Assembly (NCBI RefSeq): GCF_021261325.1
Contig: NZ_JAJSBI010000004.1
Location: 454,435 to 518,434, forward strand
DNA length: 64,000 nucleotides
Source of the DNA: Streptomyces guryensis
Lineage (GTDB): Bacteria > Actinomycetota > Actinomycetes > Streptomycetales > Streptomycetaceae
Direction: 5' to 3'
Shown: positions 54,805 through 63,883 of the stretch, one piece after another
How the letters are laid out: the number at the start of each line of letters is the position of its first letter
How positions within the stretch are numbered: the first letter of the stretch is position 1
Program-made: the position numbers and the translations under genes
The notes under the pieces: generated by a model
Told to the model about the DNA's origin: nothing
Seen by the model: the letters and a program-made list of their open reading frames with translations, nothing else
Databases searched by the model: none

Positions 54805-55177
54805 GGCTGATCAGCGCCCTTCTAGGCGTGTCGGGGTAGGGAGAGGGCCCACGGCCGGGAGCGGATGCGGGCGGAAAGCGGCTGACGGTGCGGGCTGAAA
54901 GTGGCTGACGGGTCGCGCCCCGTCCGGAGACCGGTCGAGGCATGCCGGTGGCGCCGACGGAGCGGTTGTCGCCGTGCTGATCGAGGTGCAGTCGGGCGGA
55001 CGGCGATGCGTGAATGACTGACAGCGAGTCAGGAACGTGCCCAACTACACTGGTTGGTGGCCGAGTTGCAGCTGGTCCGTGGCTGACGTCGGGTGGACGT
55101 CCCGGCGTGTGATGTGATCACTGCCGGATGCGCGGGCGGTCATGCCGACCGGTAACGGCCCATTTCGGACCTCCCTT
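54805..55177. other. Promoter region of the arabinose ABC operon
   Basis: 373 bp with no gene. Features: CTGAC-agcga-GTCAG (55018-55032), CCAAC-tacact-GGTTGG (55041-55057), GTGATCAC (55112-55119). None matches the LacI operator seen at 56301 and 56726. The operon start ATG 54804 has the RBS GAAGGGCG. Confidence 0.45.
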
Positions 55178-56215
55178 TCAGGGGCGGGCGCGGGGGCGGG
55201 TCGCCGAGGTGCGCACCACGAGCGTGGGCGGGATGACGATGTGAGGTGTCTCGTCAGCCGCCGGGAGCCCTGCCTCGGGGGCGCCGACGGTCTCGATCAG
55301 CGCGCGTACGGCACGTCGGCCGAGTTCGTCGAAATCCTGGTGGACGCTGGTCAGCGAGGGGCCGAAGTACTCGGTCTCCGGCATGTTGTCGAACCCGACG
55401 ACGCTGATGTCCTCGGGCACTCTGCGCCCCGCCTGCTGGAGGGCCCGCAGCAGACCGAGGGCCATGTGGTCGTTGGCGCAGAACACCGCCGTGACCTCGG
55501 GGTCGGCGGCGATCCGTCGACCGAGTTCGTATCCGGTGCCGGCCGTCCAGTCGGCGCCGGCCAGCGGTTCGGTCACCGGAACGCCCCTCTTTTCCAGGGC
55601 GCTGCGCCATCCGGCCTCTCGCTCCTGCGCGTCGAGCCAGGAACGCGGCCCGACCAGGTGGTGCACCGTGCGATGGCCGAGGTCGAGCAGGTAGTTGGTG
55701 GCGAGCTCGGCGCCCGCTTCGTTGTCCACGGCGACCGAGGCCAGTTCGGTGTGGGTGCCACAGCCGACCGCGAGCAGGGGCACGTCCGGCGGTACGTTCG
55801 CCAGCGCGCCGACCGCGGCGGTCTGCGGCGCGATCACGACGATGCCCTCCACGCCCTGGCCCCGAAGCCGGTCGACGGCGTCCAGTACCGAACGCCGGTC
55901 GAGAGCGCCGACGGCGGCCACGGTGACGAAGTACTCGTGCTGCCTGGCCGCCTGTTCGATGCCGTAGAGCATGCAGGCCGGGCCATACAGCGTGGTGTTG
56001 AAGCTGATGACACCCAGGGTGCGGGTGCGGCGGGTCGCCAGGGTGCGGGCGGCGGCGTTGGGGCGGTAGCCGAGTTCGCGGACCGCGGCGAGCACCCTGT
56101 CCCTGGTGGCGGACCGCACGTTCGGGTGGTCATGGAGGACCCGCGAGACGGTCTGGTGCGAGACGCCCGCGAGCCGGGCCACGTCCGACATCACCGGTGC
56201 GCGTTCCGTGTCCAC
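55178..56215 (-). CDS. LacI family transcriptional regulator of arabinose genes
   Basis: 345-aa repressor. HTH SDVARLAGVSHQTVSRVLHD (residues about 9-28), hinge PNAAARTLATRRT, then a ribose-binding-type sensor domain (about 65-330). GTG 56215 follows AAGGGGG; an internal ATG at 56191 is also possible but would remove residues before the HTH. An operator lies upstream at 56301 (autoregulation) and another at 56726 before the first arabinofuranosidase gene. Likely effector is L-arabinose or an arabino-oligosaccharide; AraR-like role is inferred from neighbours. Confidence 0.88.
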   Translation of the reverse strand: MDTERAPVMSDVARLAGVSHQTVSRVLHDHPNVRSATRDRVLAAVRELGYRPNAAARTLATRRTRTLGVISFNTTLYGPACMLYGIEQAARQHEYFVTVAAVGALDRRSVLDAVDRLRGQGVEGIVVIAPQTAAVGALANVPPDVPLLAVGCGTHTELASVAVDNEAGAELATNYLLDLGHRTVHHLVGPRSWLDAQEREAGWRSALEKRGVPVTEPLAGADWTAGTGYELGRRIAADPEVTAVFCANDHMALGLLRALQQAGRRVPEDISVVGFDNMPETEYFGPSLTSVHQDFDELGRRAVRALIETVGAPEAGLPAADETPHIVIPPTLVVRTSATRPRARP

Positions 56216-56300
56216 GATCCACCCCCTTCGTCGCTGCCATTGTTTCCGATGTTTCCGATCGGGTGCTCCTCCGAGTGAGAGTCGACCCGCTGCGGAGGAA

Positions 56301-56316
56301 TTGTTAGCGCACACAA
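56301..56316. promoter_or_regulatory. LacI-type operator before the regulator gene
   Basis: TTGTTAGCGCACACAA: palindromic with central GCGC, 86 bp upstream of the regulator start codon. It differs from the operator at 56726 by one base in the core 16 bp. Fits an autoregulatory LacI site. Confidence 0.8.
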
Positions 56317-56725
56317 TCCGCCGGGGTCAAGGCTTCCGAACGGCTCGTTCTCGGCGTACCGACGGAGCCACCAGAGCGCCAATGGCACGGTGACCAGCGG
56401 ATTCGACCTCAGAAGGAGATCCACCGGGCCAAGCACGGATGCCGAAACAGACGGAGTTCACACCTACTGTTTCCACTTTCTTGACTGCTCAACAGAGTTG
56501 ACCTGCTGTTCATCCCGGCGTAAAAAGACGGAGTCGCGAGACCGGGCGATCACCCCCACCGCCCCAGAACGCCACGTGCGCAACGCCCCGATGGAGACCA
56601 CCCCTCTCACCTGCGGAATCACGCCCGGCGACACGGCTCGATCAGAGCAGCAAGCGCTCCGCCCATCTCGCCTCCCCTCTCCATCCCCAGACAGTTCGGA
56701 TGAGCGGTGGCATCCGACAGCCTCG
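56317..56725. other. Divergent intergenic region, lacI and arabinofuranosidase
   Basis: No gene supported. An AT-richer patch at 56455-56540 holds TTGACC (56500) and a TAAAAA 17 bp later, a possible promoter reading right, about 280 bp from the next gene. Short peptides on both strands lack RBS and family similarity. Confidence 0.5.
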
Positions 56726-56743
56726 ATTGTTAGCGCCCACAAT
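56726..56743. promoter_or_regulatory. LacI-type operator before the GH54 gene
   Basis: ATTGTTAGCGCCCACAAT, near-identical to the site at 56301, 56 bp upstream of the arabinofuranosidase start codon. Together the two sites define the minimal regulon of the LacI protein. Confidence 0.82.
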
Positions 56744-56798
56744 TCCCTGCGCACGTGACGCCGGGCCGGCGAAGAACGCAAGACGGAAGAGGTTCACA

Positions 56799-58295
56799 GT
56801 GATAGTCAGACACCTGGCAGGTCTCCGCCTGAGGGTGGTGGGTGCGGTTCTCGCACTCGTCGCCGGCATTCTGGCCGCGACCATCGGCACCGCGGGCACG
56901 GCCCAGGCCGCCTCGTCCCTCCCGTGTGACGTCTACGCCGCCGCGGGCACGCCCTGTGTCGCCGCGCACAGCACCACGCGGGCGCTGCTCGCCTCGTACA
57001 GCGGAGCGCTCTACCAGGTCAAGCGCCTCTCCGACAACGCCACGACGAACATCGGGACGCTCAGCGCCGGCGGCTACGCCAACGCCGCGGCCCAGGACTC
57101 CTTCTGCTCCGGCACCGAGTGCGTCATCACCGAGATCTTCGACCAGAGCGGCAAGGGCAACCACCTCACCGTCGAGGGTCCGGGCGGCAACGGCGGGCAG
57201 GACGTCGGTGCCATCGCCAACGCCCTGCCCGTGACGGCCGGCGGCCACAAGGTCTACGGCGTCTCCGTCCAGGCGGGCGTCGGCTACCGCGACAACAGCA
57301 CCAACGGCGTCGCCACCGGCAGCCAGCCGGAGGGCACCTACATGGTCACCAGCGGCCACCACGTCGACGGCAACTGCTGCTTCGACTACGGCAACGCCGA
57401 GACCAACAGCAAGGACACCGGCAACGGCCACATGGACGCCGTCAACTTCGGCACCGAGTGCTGGTTCTCGCCCTGCTCCGGCTCCGGCCCCTGGGTCATG
57501 GGCGACCTGGAGAACGGCCTGTTCGCCGGCGGCAACGGCACCAACAGCAACAACACGGGCAACTCCAGCGCGTTCGTCACGGCGCTGCTGAAGAACAACG
57601 GCACCAGCACCTACGCCATCAAGGACGGCAACGCCCAGTCGGGCTCCCTCAAGACCGACTACAACGGCAGCCTGCCGACCACCGGCGGCTACATCCCGAT
57701 GTCCAAGGAGGGCGCCATCGTCCTGGGCACCGGTGGTGACGACAGCAACTGGTCCGACGGCTCGTTCTTCGAGGGCGTCATGACCGCGGGCTACCCGACC
57801 GACGCGGCGGACAACGCCGTGCAGTCCAACATCGTCTCGGTCGGCTACACCCAGGCCGCCCAGACCTTCCCGGTCACCGGCACCGCCTACCGGCTGACCA
57901 ACACCAACAGCGGCAAGGTGCTGGACGCCCAGAACTGCGGGACGGCGAACGGCACAGCGGTGCAGCTGTGGGCCTCCCTGGGCAACACCTGCCAGCAGTG
58001 GAAGTTCGCCGGCGCGGGCAACGGCCACTACACCATCACCAACGTCAACAGCGGCACCGTCCTGGACGACAAGAACTGCGGCATCGGCAACGGCACCGCG
58101 ACACAGCTCTGGGCGTCCCTGGGCAACACCTGCCAGCAGTGGGACGTCACCCCGGCCGGCGGCCACTACACGATCAGCAATGTCAACAGCGGAATGACGC
58201 TCGACGTGACCAACTGCGGCACCGCGAACGGCACGCTCGTCCGCCAGTGGGCCCAGCTGGACAACGCCTGCCAGCAGTGGGACATCGCCCCCTGA
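56799..58295 (+). CDS. Secreted alpha-L-arabinofuranosidase, GH54-type catalytic domain with ricin-type lectin
   Basis: 498-aa exported enzyme that removes terminal arabinofuranose from arabinan and arabinoxylan. Signal peptide (LRLRVVGAVLALVAGILAA) ends at AQAA-SSLPCD. Catalytic domain from about 45 to 365: GNCCFDYGNAETN contains the probable nucleophile Glu201; DDSNWSDGSFFEGVMTAG has an Asp near 320 that fits the acid/base region. A C-terminal ricin-type beta-trefoil has three QxW lobes (CQQWKF, CQQWDV, CQQWDI). GTG 56799 with RBS GGAAGAGG. A LacI operator lies just upstream. Confidence 0.92.
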   Translation: MIVRHLAGLRLRVVGAVLALVAGILAATIGTAGTAQAASSLPCDVYAAAGTPCVAAHSTTRALLASYSGALYQVKRLSDNATTNIGTLSAGGYANAAAQDSFCSGTECVITEIFDQSGKGNHLTVEGPGGNGGQDVGAIANALPVTAGGHKVYGVSVQAGVGYRDNSTNGVATGSQPEGTYMVTSGHHVDGNCCFDYGNAETNSKDTGNGHMDAVNFGTECWFSPCSGSGPWVMGDLENGLFAGGNGTNSNNTGNSSAFVTALLKNNGTSTYAIKDGNAQSGSLKTDYNGSLPTTGGYIPMSKEGAIVLGTGGDDSNWSDGSFFEGVMTAGYPTDAADNAVQSNIVSVGYTQAAQTFPVTGTAYRLTNTNSGKVLDAQNCGTANGTAVQLWASLGNTCQQWKFAGAGNGHYTITNVNSGTVLDDKNCGIGNGTATQLWASLGNTCQQWDVTPAGGHYTISNVNSGMTLDVTNCGTANGTLVRQWAQLDNACQQWDIAP

Positions 58296-58310
58296 CCCGA
58301 CGACCCGCTC

Positions 58311-58350
58311 GCCGATGGTCCGCCGGCCTCTCCGACGGCGGACCATCGGC
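58311..58350 (+). terminator. Hairpin terminator after the GH54 gene
   Basis: Perfect 15-bp stem GCCGATGGTCCGCCG / CGGCGGACCATCGGC with a 10-nt loop, 15 nt after the stop codon. No T tract. Confidence 0.85.
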
Positions 58351-58623
58351 CCGTACCGGAGAGCGGTCGACGGACGGGCCTCCCGACTGCCCGCCCGGCT
58401 CCCTCCACAGCGGGCTCGCAGCGCACTGGTCCGCGGTCGGGCCCCTGGGCATCTGGCTGCCCGCACTGCCCGCGCACACACGGCTGCCGCCGGACGCGGT
58501 CGCCACGTGCCATGCGCAACGCGCAACGCGCCACGCGCCACGCGCCACGGCAGGGGCTCACCTCCCCTTTCCCCCCGGCTCATCCTCCTCTCCCCCGGCC
58601 ACGCCCCACGCAGCTGTCCCTGT

Positions 58624-58750
58624 CCCGATGCATCCGCAGCAGTTGCCCGCCCCGATGCCATCCGCAGCAGTCGTCCCCGCCCCAATGAATCCGCAGCAGT
58701 CGTCCCCGCCCCGATGAACCGCAGCAGTTGCCCCTGTCCCGATGAATCCG
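58624..58750 (+). repeat. Tandem repeat of about 28-30 bp before the GH51 gene
   Basis: Units starting CCCGATG(A)ATCCGCAGCAG at 58624, 58651, 58681 (CCCAATG), 58710 and 58738 (last is partial). Spacing 27, 30, 29, 28 bp. A shorter cluster of CGCCACG/CGCAACG repeats sits at 58509-58550. The repeats end 20 bp before the start codon of the GH51 gene. The rest of 58351-58770 holds no gene. Confidence 0.85.
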
Positions 58751-58770
58751 TCTCGCAAAGGAACCCCCGC

Positions 58771-61389
58771 ATGCCTTCACAAGCCGGACTCCCCCGCAGA
58801 ACCGTCCTGACAGCCCTCGGCGCCGCCTCCCTGGCCGGGACGTTCGCCGCCGCCGCTCCGGCCCGGGCCGCCGAGCGCTCCGGTGTGGCCACGGACGCCA
58901 CCGCCGCGGACCTCCCCGCCGCGGCCGCCCACTGGACCTTCGACGAGGGCTCCGGTACCGCCGCCGCCGACGCCTCCGGCAACGGTCACGCGGCGGCCCT
59001 CCAGGGCGCGGCCGGCTGGGACACCGGCAAGGTCGGCGCCCACAGCCTGAACCTCACGGCGGGCGGCGACGCCGCTGCCTCCGGGCCCGCGCTCGACACC
59101 TCCAAGGCGTTCTCGGTGGCCGCCTGGGTCAACCTCAGTCAGCTGGGCGGCTACCAGACCGCCGTCAGCATCGACGGCAAGGTGGTCAGCGCCTTCTACC
59201 TGGGGCTGCGGGACGACACCGGCACCTTCGCCTTCGCCCGGCTCGACTCGGACGCCACCCAGGGTGCCGCGGTGGCGGCCGCCGCCTCGGCCCCCACCAC
59301 CGGCACCTGGACCCATCTGGTCGGCGTCAGCGACCCCTCGGCCGGCGTCACCCGCCTCTACGTCAACGGTGTACTGGAAGGCCAGGCCGACTACACCGCG
59401 GGCTGGGCCGGCACCGGCGACACCGCGATCGGCCGGGCGCTCTACGGCGGCGGACACGTCGACCAGTGGCACGGCCTGATCGACGACGTGTGGATGTTCC
59501 CGACCGCCCTCACCTCCGACCAGGTCGCCACGCTGGCAGGGGTGCCGGTGGAGTCCACGACACCCCTGCTGAGCGTGGACGTGGCCCACCCCGCGCACGC
59601 CGTGTCCCCCATCCTTCCCGGCCTGATGTTCGAGGACATCAACCACTCCGGCGAGGGCGGCATCTACGCCGAACTGGTGCAGAACCGCTCGATGATGGCC
59701 AGCGACACCTCACCTGTGCACTGGTCCGCGGTCGGCGGTACAACCCTCGCGCTCGACACCACCACGCCCCTCAACGACGTCCTCACCCGTTCCCTCAAGG
59801 TCGTACTGCCGACCGGTACCGGACCGGGCAACCGGGCCGGGGTGGCCAACGACGGATTCTGGGGCATTCCCGTGCGCCCCCGAACCACCTACACCGCCCG
59901 CCTCTTCGCCAAAGCGTCGCGTCGGATCGGCCCCCTCACGGTGGCCATCGAGTCGGCGGACGGCGCGACGGTGTACGCGTCCGCCCATGTGCCCCACATC
60001 GGCACCGCGTTCCCCGGCCGCCCCTTCGAACTGACCCTGCGCACCGGTTCGGGCGCCCCCGTGACCGGCGACGCGAGGCTGACCGTCACCACGGCCGACC
60101 CCACCGCCTCGGGCGAGACGCTCTGGCTCCAGCACGTCTCCCTCTTCCCGCCCACCTACAACAACCGCCCCAACGGCCTGCGCATCGACCTGATGGAGAA
60201 GCTGGTCGCCCTGAAGCCGAAGTTCCTGCGCTTCCCCGGCGGAAACTTCCTGGAGGGCAACACGATCGCGACCCGCTTCAACTGGAAGAACACCATCGGC
60301 CCCGTCTGGGAGCGCCCCGGCCACATGGACGACGCCTGGGGCTACTGGTCCACGGACGGCCTCGGACTCCTCGAATACCTGCAATGGGTCGAGGACATGC
60401 ACGCCCAGCCGGTCCTCGCCGTGTTCGCCGGCTACACGCTGAAGGGCGAACACGTCACCGGCGACGCCCTCAAGCCGTACATCCAGGACGCCCTCGACGA
60501 GATCGAGTACGTCACCGGTCCCGTGACCAGCACCTGGGGCGCGAAGCGCGCGGCCGACGGCCACCCGAAGCCGTTCCCGCTGGAGTTCGTGGAGATCGGC
60601 AACGAGGACTGGTTCGACTCCTCGGGCTCCTACGACGCCCGGTTCACGGCCTTCCACGACGCCATCAAGGCGAAGTACCCGCACCTGAAGCTGATCGCCA
60701 CGACGACGGTGACGAGCCGCACGCCGGACCTGATCGACGAGCACTACTACCTCGCACCGTCCGCTGCCCAGGCCGCCACCCACAAGTACGACAACCGGGA
60801 CCGCGCTTCGACCAAGGTCTTCGTCGGGGAATGGGCCGCGCAGGAGGGCCGCCCCACACCCGACCTCAACGCCGCACTCGGCGACGCCGCCTGGCTTGCC
60901 GGCCTGATCCGCAACTCGGACCAGGTCCTGATGGAGTGCTACGCCCCGCTCTTCTCCCACGTCAAGAACAACGTGTGGGCCACCAACCTGATCGCCTACG
61001 ACAACGTCACCAGCTACGTCTCGCCCAGCTACTGGGCGCAGCACATGCTGACGAGCAAGCTGGGCAACACGGTGCTGCCGGCCACCGCACGCGCGCTGCC
61101 CGCCGTGGCCACGGTCGCCACCCGGGCCGGAAACCGTCTCTACCTCGCGGTGGTCAACTCCGGGACGGAGAAGGCGACCGTGCCGATCGAGCTGAAGGGC
61201 CTGCCGAAGGGCGTCAGGAAGAACGCCACGGCCACCGTCCTGACGGGCCCTTCACGCACCACCACCAACACCCTCGCCTCCCCCGACACCCTCGCACCCA
61301 GGACCAGCACGGTCACGGGCGCGGCGGCGAGATTCACCAGCACTGTGCCGGCGCTCTCCGTCACGGTCCTGGAACTGACCCTGGCCTGA
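58771..61389 (+). CDS. Secreted alpha-L-arabinofuranosidase, GH51-type with LamG domain
   Basis: 872-aa exported enzyme. TAT signal RRTVLTALGAASLAGTFAA (residues 9-30), a LamG-type concanavalin fold (about 50-255: AHWTFDEGSGTAAADASGNG, then FSVAAWVNLSQ), and a GH51 catalytic domain to the end. The acid/base Glu612 is in EIGNEDWF and the nucleophile Glu687 in FVGEWAAQ. It cleaves alpha-L-arabinofuranosyl side chains. ATG 58771 follows AAAGGA. It has its own promoter region with tandem repeats rather than a visible LacI operator. Confidence 0.93.
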   Translation: MPSQAGLPRRTVLTALGAASLAGTFAAAAPARAAERSGVATDATAADLPAAAAHWTFDEGSGTAAADASGNGHAAALQGAAGWDTGKVGAHSLNLTAGGDAAASGPALDTSKAFSVAAWVNLSQLGGYQTAVSIDGKVVSAFYLGLRDDTGTFAFARLDSDATQGAAVAAAASAPTTGTWTHLVGVSDPSAGVTRLYVNGVLEGQADYTAGWAGTGDTAIGRALYGGGHVDQWHGLIDDVWMFPTALTSDQVATLAGVPVESTTPLLSVDVAHPAHAVSPILPGLMFEDINHSGEGGIYAELVQNRSMMASDTSPVHWSAVGGTTLALDTTTPLNDVLTRSLKVVLPTGTGPGNRAGVANDGFWGIPVRPRTTYTARLFAKASRRIGPLTVAIESADGATVYASAHVPHIGTAFPGRPFELTLRTGSGAPVTGDARLTVTTADPTASGETLWLQHVSLFPPTYNNRPNGLRIDLMEKLVALKPKFLRFPGGNFLEGNTIATRFNWKNTIGPVWERPGHMDDAWGYWSTDGLGLLEYLQWVEDMHAQPVLAVFAGYTLKGEHVTGDALKPYIQDALDEIEYVTGPVTSTWGAKRAADGHPKPFPLEFVEIGNEDWFDSSGSYDARFTAFHDAIKAKYPHLKLIATTTVTSRTPDLIDEHYYLAPSAAQAATHKYDNRDRASTKVFVGEWAAQEGRPTPDLNAALGDAAWLAGLIRNSDQVLMECYAPLFSHVKNNVWATNLIAYDNVTSYVSPSYWAQHMLTSKLGNTVLPATARALPAVATVATRAGNRLYLAVVNSGTEKATVPIELKGLPKGVRKNATATVLTGPSRTTTNTLASPDTLAPRTSTVTGAAARFTSTVPALSVTVLELTLA

Positions 61390-61397
61390 CACCGCGC

Positions 61398-61431
61398 GGG
61401 CGTCCGCGTCCCCTGTGGGACGCGGACGCCC
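61398..61431. terminator. Terminator shared by the GH51 and sulfotransferase genes
   Basis: Perfect 15-bp stem GGGCGTCCGCGTCCC / GGGACGCGGACGCCC with tetraloop CTGT, between two convergent genes. Confidence 0.88.
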
Positions 61432-61446
61432 TACGAGCACACCCGG

Positions 61447-62481
61447 TCAGCGCCCCGGCCGTCCCTCCAGCACACGGGTGCCTGGCGCGCAGCTCTCGCT
61501 GAGTTCGTCGAGTTCGGCCGCGGGCAGCCGCCGGGCGGAACCGCGGCGACTGTGGTCGAGCAGTTCACATGCAGCGAGCAGCCACTCGGGCCGGGGCGCG
61601 ACGCCGATGAAGTCGGCCAGGCGGGTCAACTCCTCGTCCGTACGGTCCAGGAGGTTCTCGTACGAGAGCGTGCTGCGCTGGTCGGAGGGCAACTCACCGA
61701 GGAACCGCGTGCCCTCGGTGACGAGCTCCGACCACAGCGAGCCGAACGTCCGCAGAGGGATGTCCCGATCGCGCACGAGGGCAGGATCGAAGCGCTCGTC
61801 GAGCAGCGGGGCCAGGTCCGCGGGCAGCGCACGCACACGCTCGGGCGTAAGGTCACCCAAACTGTCGACGCGGGCTTGTGCCTTGATCTCGCGCAGCAGT
61901 GAGATGGTGCGGTACCCGGGATGGCGGCTCATGGACAGGGCACAGTCCGGCCCGTCCCTGAACATGTGCACGAACCTCGCGTGCGGGAACGCAGTCCGAA
62001 GTCCTGGCGCCCAGCCGGTCGAGTACCCGGACCGCTCCACGACGGCGGTCCGCCCGAACCGCGCGCACAGCAGGCCGAACAGTGCCCGGTGGTGCTCGGC
62101 AGCGACCCGTTCGGGCCACCGGACCACCGCCGCACCGAGTTCGTCGAGAAGCCCGTCCGGGTCGTCCGTGAGGTGGGGTAGCACCATGAGGGAGAGCGCG
62201 GGGATGCCCGTTGGCTCCGCGGTGTATCTCCCGGGCCGACGCGTGTAGAGGAACTCCGGCAACGGCAGCCCACTACGGATCATCCGCTCGAAGTGCGGGG
62301 CGGGCCTGAAGAGCGTCTGCCAGAACTCCTCACCGGTCAACTCCCCTTTCGGGAAGGCCGCGTCGCCCACCGAGGCCATGAACTCGTTGAGACTCAGTAC
62401 GTCCGGGTGGGCGTTGAGGATGCGTGACAGCGCGGTCGAGCCGCTGCGGCCGGTGCCGATGACGAAGGTCAAGGAACGCAT
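61447..62481 (-). CDS. Sulfotransferase family protein
   Basis: 344-aa cytosolic enzyme that moves sulfate from PAPS to an acceptor. The PAPS 5'-phosphosulfate loop is VIGTGRSGSTALSRIL (residues about 7-22) and the 3'-phosphate site is FRDGPDCALSMSRHPG (about 175-190). Such enzymes act on lipids, sugars or natural products. ATG 62481 follows GGAAGG; a GTG two codons upstream (62487) is possible. The acceptor is unknown. No PAPS genes are near. Confidence 0.88.
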   Translation of the reverse strand: MRSLTFVIGTGRSGSTALSRILNAHPDVLSLNEFMASVGDAAFPKGELTGEEFWQTLFRPAPHFERMIRSGLPLPEFLYTRRPGRYTAEPTGIPALSLMVLPHLTDDPDGLLDELGAAVVRWPERVAAEHHRALFGLLCARFGRTAVVERSGYSTGWAPGLRTAFPHARFVHMFRDGPDCALSMSRHPGYRTISLLREIKAQARVDSLGDLTPERVRALPADLAPLLDERFDPALVRDRDIPLRTFGSLWSELVTEGTRFLGELPSDQRSTLSYENLLDRTDEELTRLADFIGVAPRPEWLLAACELLDHSRRGSARRLPAAELDELSESCAPGTRVLEGRPGR

Positions 62482-62622
62482 GGTCACCTTCCGGGTGGTC
62501 CGCCGATCCTCGGGGGCCGTTCACGTATGTGCGTGCCGTCCAACTCGGTAACGACGCCACTTTACGGTGCAACGGGGTGCCTGCCTGCTGGGGCTCCCAC
62601 GGCCGACTGCAGGCCGCAAGGC

Positions 62623-63102
62623 CTACACCGGTCTCGCCCCCCTGGTCCGGCCAAGTCGTAAGACGGACTCGACGGCCTGCGTGACACTGTGAGACAGGCG
62701 CTCTCGATCGTGCGGCAGACCCACATGACATGTCTTCGACCGCTCGGCGACCGTGTGGTCACGGGTGGGCACGAGGGTACCGTCCACGATCAGCACGGTG
62801 CCCTTGGAAAACCGGCGCCGCGGCTGCAGGGACATGAGCGGGCCGAGGTGATCGATGATCCGGCCTGCCGCAGACTTCGAAATACCGAACAGCAGGGCCA
62901 GCTGGCACATTGTCAGGTTCGTGCGCCAGTAGCACACCACCTGTTCCAGTCCACCCCCTTTGGAGCCGGAGATGTCCTCGAGTACGAAAGGCGACAACAG
63001 CAGCGCAGCCGCCGCAGCGGCGACCAGCCCAAGAGCTCTGCCCACCCGGCGAGCCACTGATACCGCAGCCACAGACCGATGACGAGCGATCAGATAAATC
63101 AC
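62623..63102 (-). mobile_element. Fragment of an IS5-like transposase
   Basis: The middle of the frame (about 62710-62975) reads CYWRTNLTMCQLALLFGIS (HTH), then DHLGPLMSLQPRRRFSK and VLIVDGTLVPTRDHTVAERS, typical of the N-terminal part of IS5-family (DDE_4-type) transposases, with the first Asp of the DDE triad in VDGT. Both ends diverge: the N-terminal 45 residues and everything after KTCHV are unlike the family. No terminal inverted repeats were found. It is a dead remnant. Confidence 0.7.
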
Positions 63103-63493
63103 CCCAGGCGAGCCTGCCCCAGTGACTAGGCCGAGCCAGGAGGAAGCCTACGTGCAGCCGTCATGCTCGGTATCGTCCGCCTGCACAAGATCACCGTCGC
63201 GCCGGAGGACCGCCGCCACACCGACCGAAGATCGTTTACGGGCAACCCTAAGCCACGACAAGATCATCTCCGAAGGGGCCGGGCGCACTGCGCCGCTCCA
63301 CGGCGCATGATGTACCAACCGTGGCTGTCGGCGGACCACTTCAGACCCAGACGTTCAACTTACAGAACCCCCGATGCGCCTCGTGGCCGGCCAGGCGGCC
63401 TGATCTACTGGTTGCAGCCGATCCCGCAGGGCCCCGTTGCATCACGGATGTGTGTGAGCCCTTGGCGCGGCATCGGCCCCGCAGGAGGAACCC
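63103..63493. other. Intergenic region between the IS fragment and the terpene synthase
   Basis: 391 bp with lower GC and no supported gene. It probably holds the original promoter of the terpene synthase, whose RBS AGGAGG is at 63483. Inserted or decayed DNA cannot be excluded. Confidence 0.4.
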
Positions 63494-63883
63494 ATGTCCA
63501 CACCACAGGATCAGGATGGGGTGGCTTCGTCCGGGCGGCGCGCACAGCGGACGCGCCGAAGAACGGACGACGGGATCTGGATGCCGATCACCGTCCCAGC
63601 GCCACCCCGACGCGGCCGCAGCCCTGGAACGCCACATCACATGGATGCGCCGGACCGGACTCCTGGCCGGCGAAACGACCGTCGAGCACTACCGCAGCTG
63701 GCACCCCGAAGACGTCGCCGCCCGCTGGTTTCACGCCTGCGGCAGCCCGGACCTGGACCTGGGATGCAGCTTCGTGGGCTGGTTCTGCACCTTCGACGAC
63801 CAATTCGACAGCACGCTGGGCCACGACCCGCAAGCAGTCGAGGCCCACATCGCCACCCTGCACGAACTGCTGTACTCGCCCCC
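63494..63883 (+). pseudogene. Terpene synthase, frameshifted and truncated
   Basis: ATG 63494 with a perfect RBS (GGAGGAACCC) opens MSTPQDQDGVASSGRR and reaches MPITVP; a one-base change at about 63600 shifts to the frame QRHPDAAAALERHITWMRRT. The remainder reads a class I terpene cyclase N-terminal half (WFHACGSPDLDLGCSFVGWF, then FDDQFD, the Asp-rich metal motif). Homology ends at about 63883 (HELLYSPP), followed by unrelated DNA. The NSE motif would lie beyond. An inactive remnant of a sesquiterpene or similar cyclase. Confidence 0.75.

Noticed and set aside
56191..56436. Minus-strand peptide with a hydrophobic stretch upstream of the LacI gene
   Set aside because: No RBS, it overlaps the operator and regulator start, and there is no family match.
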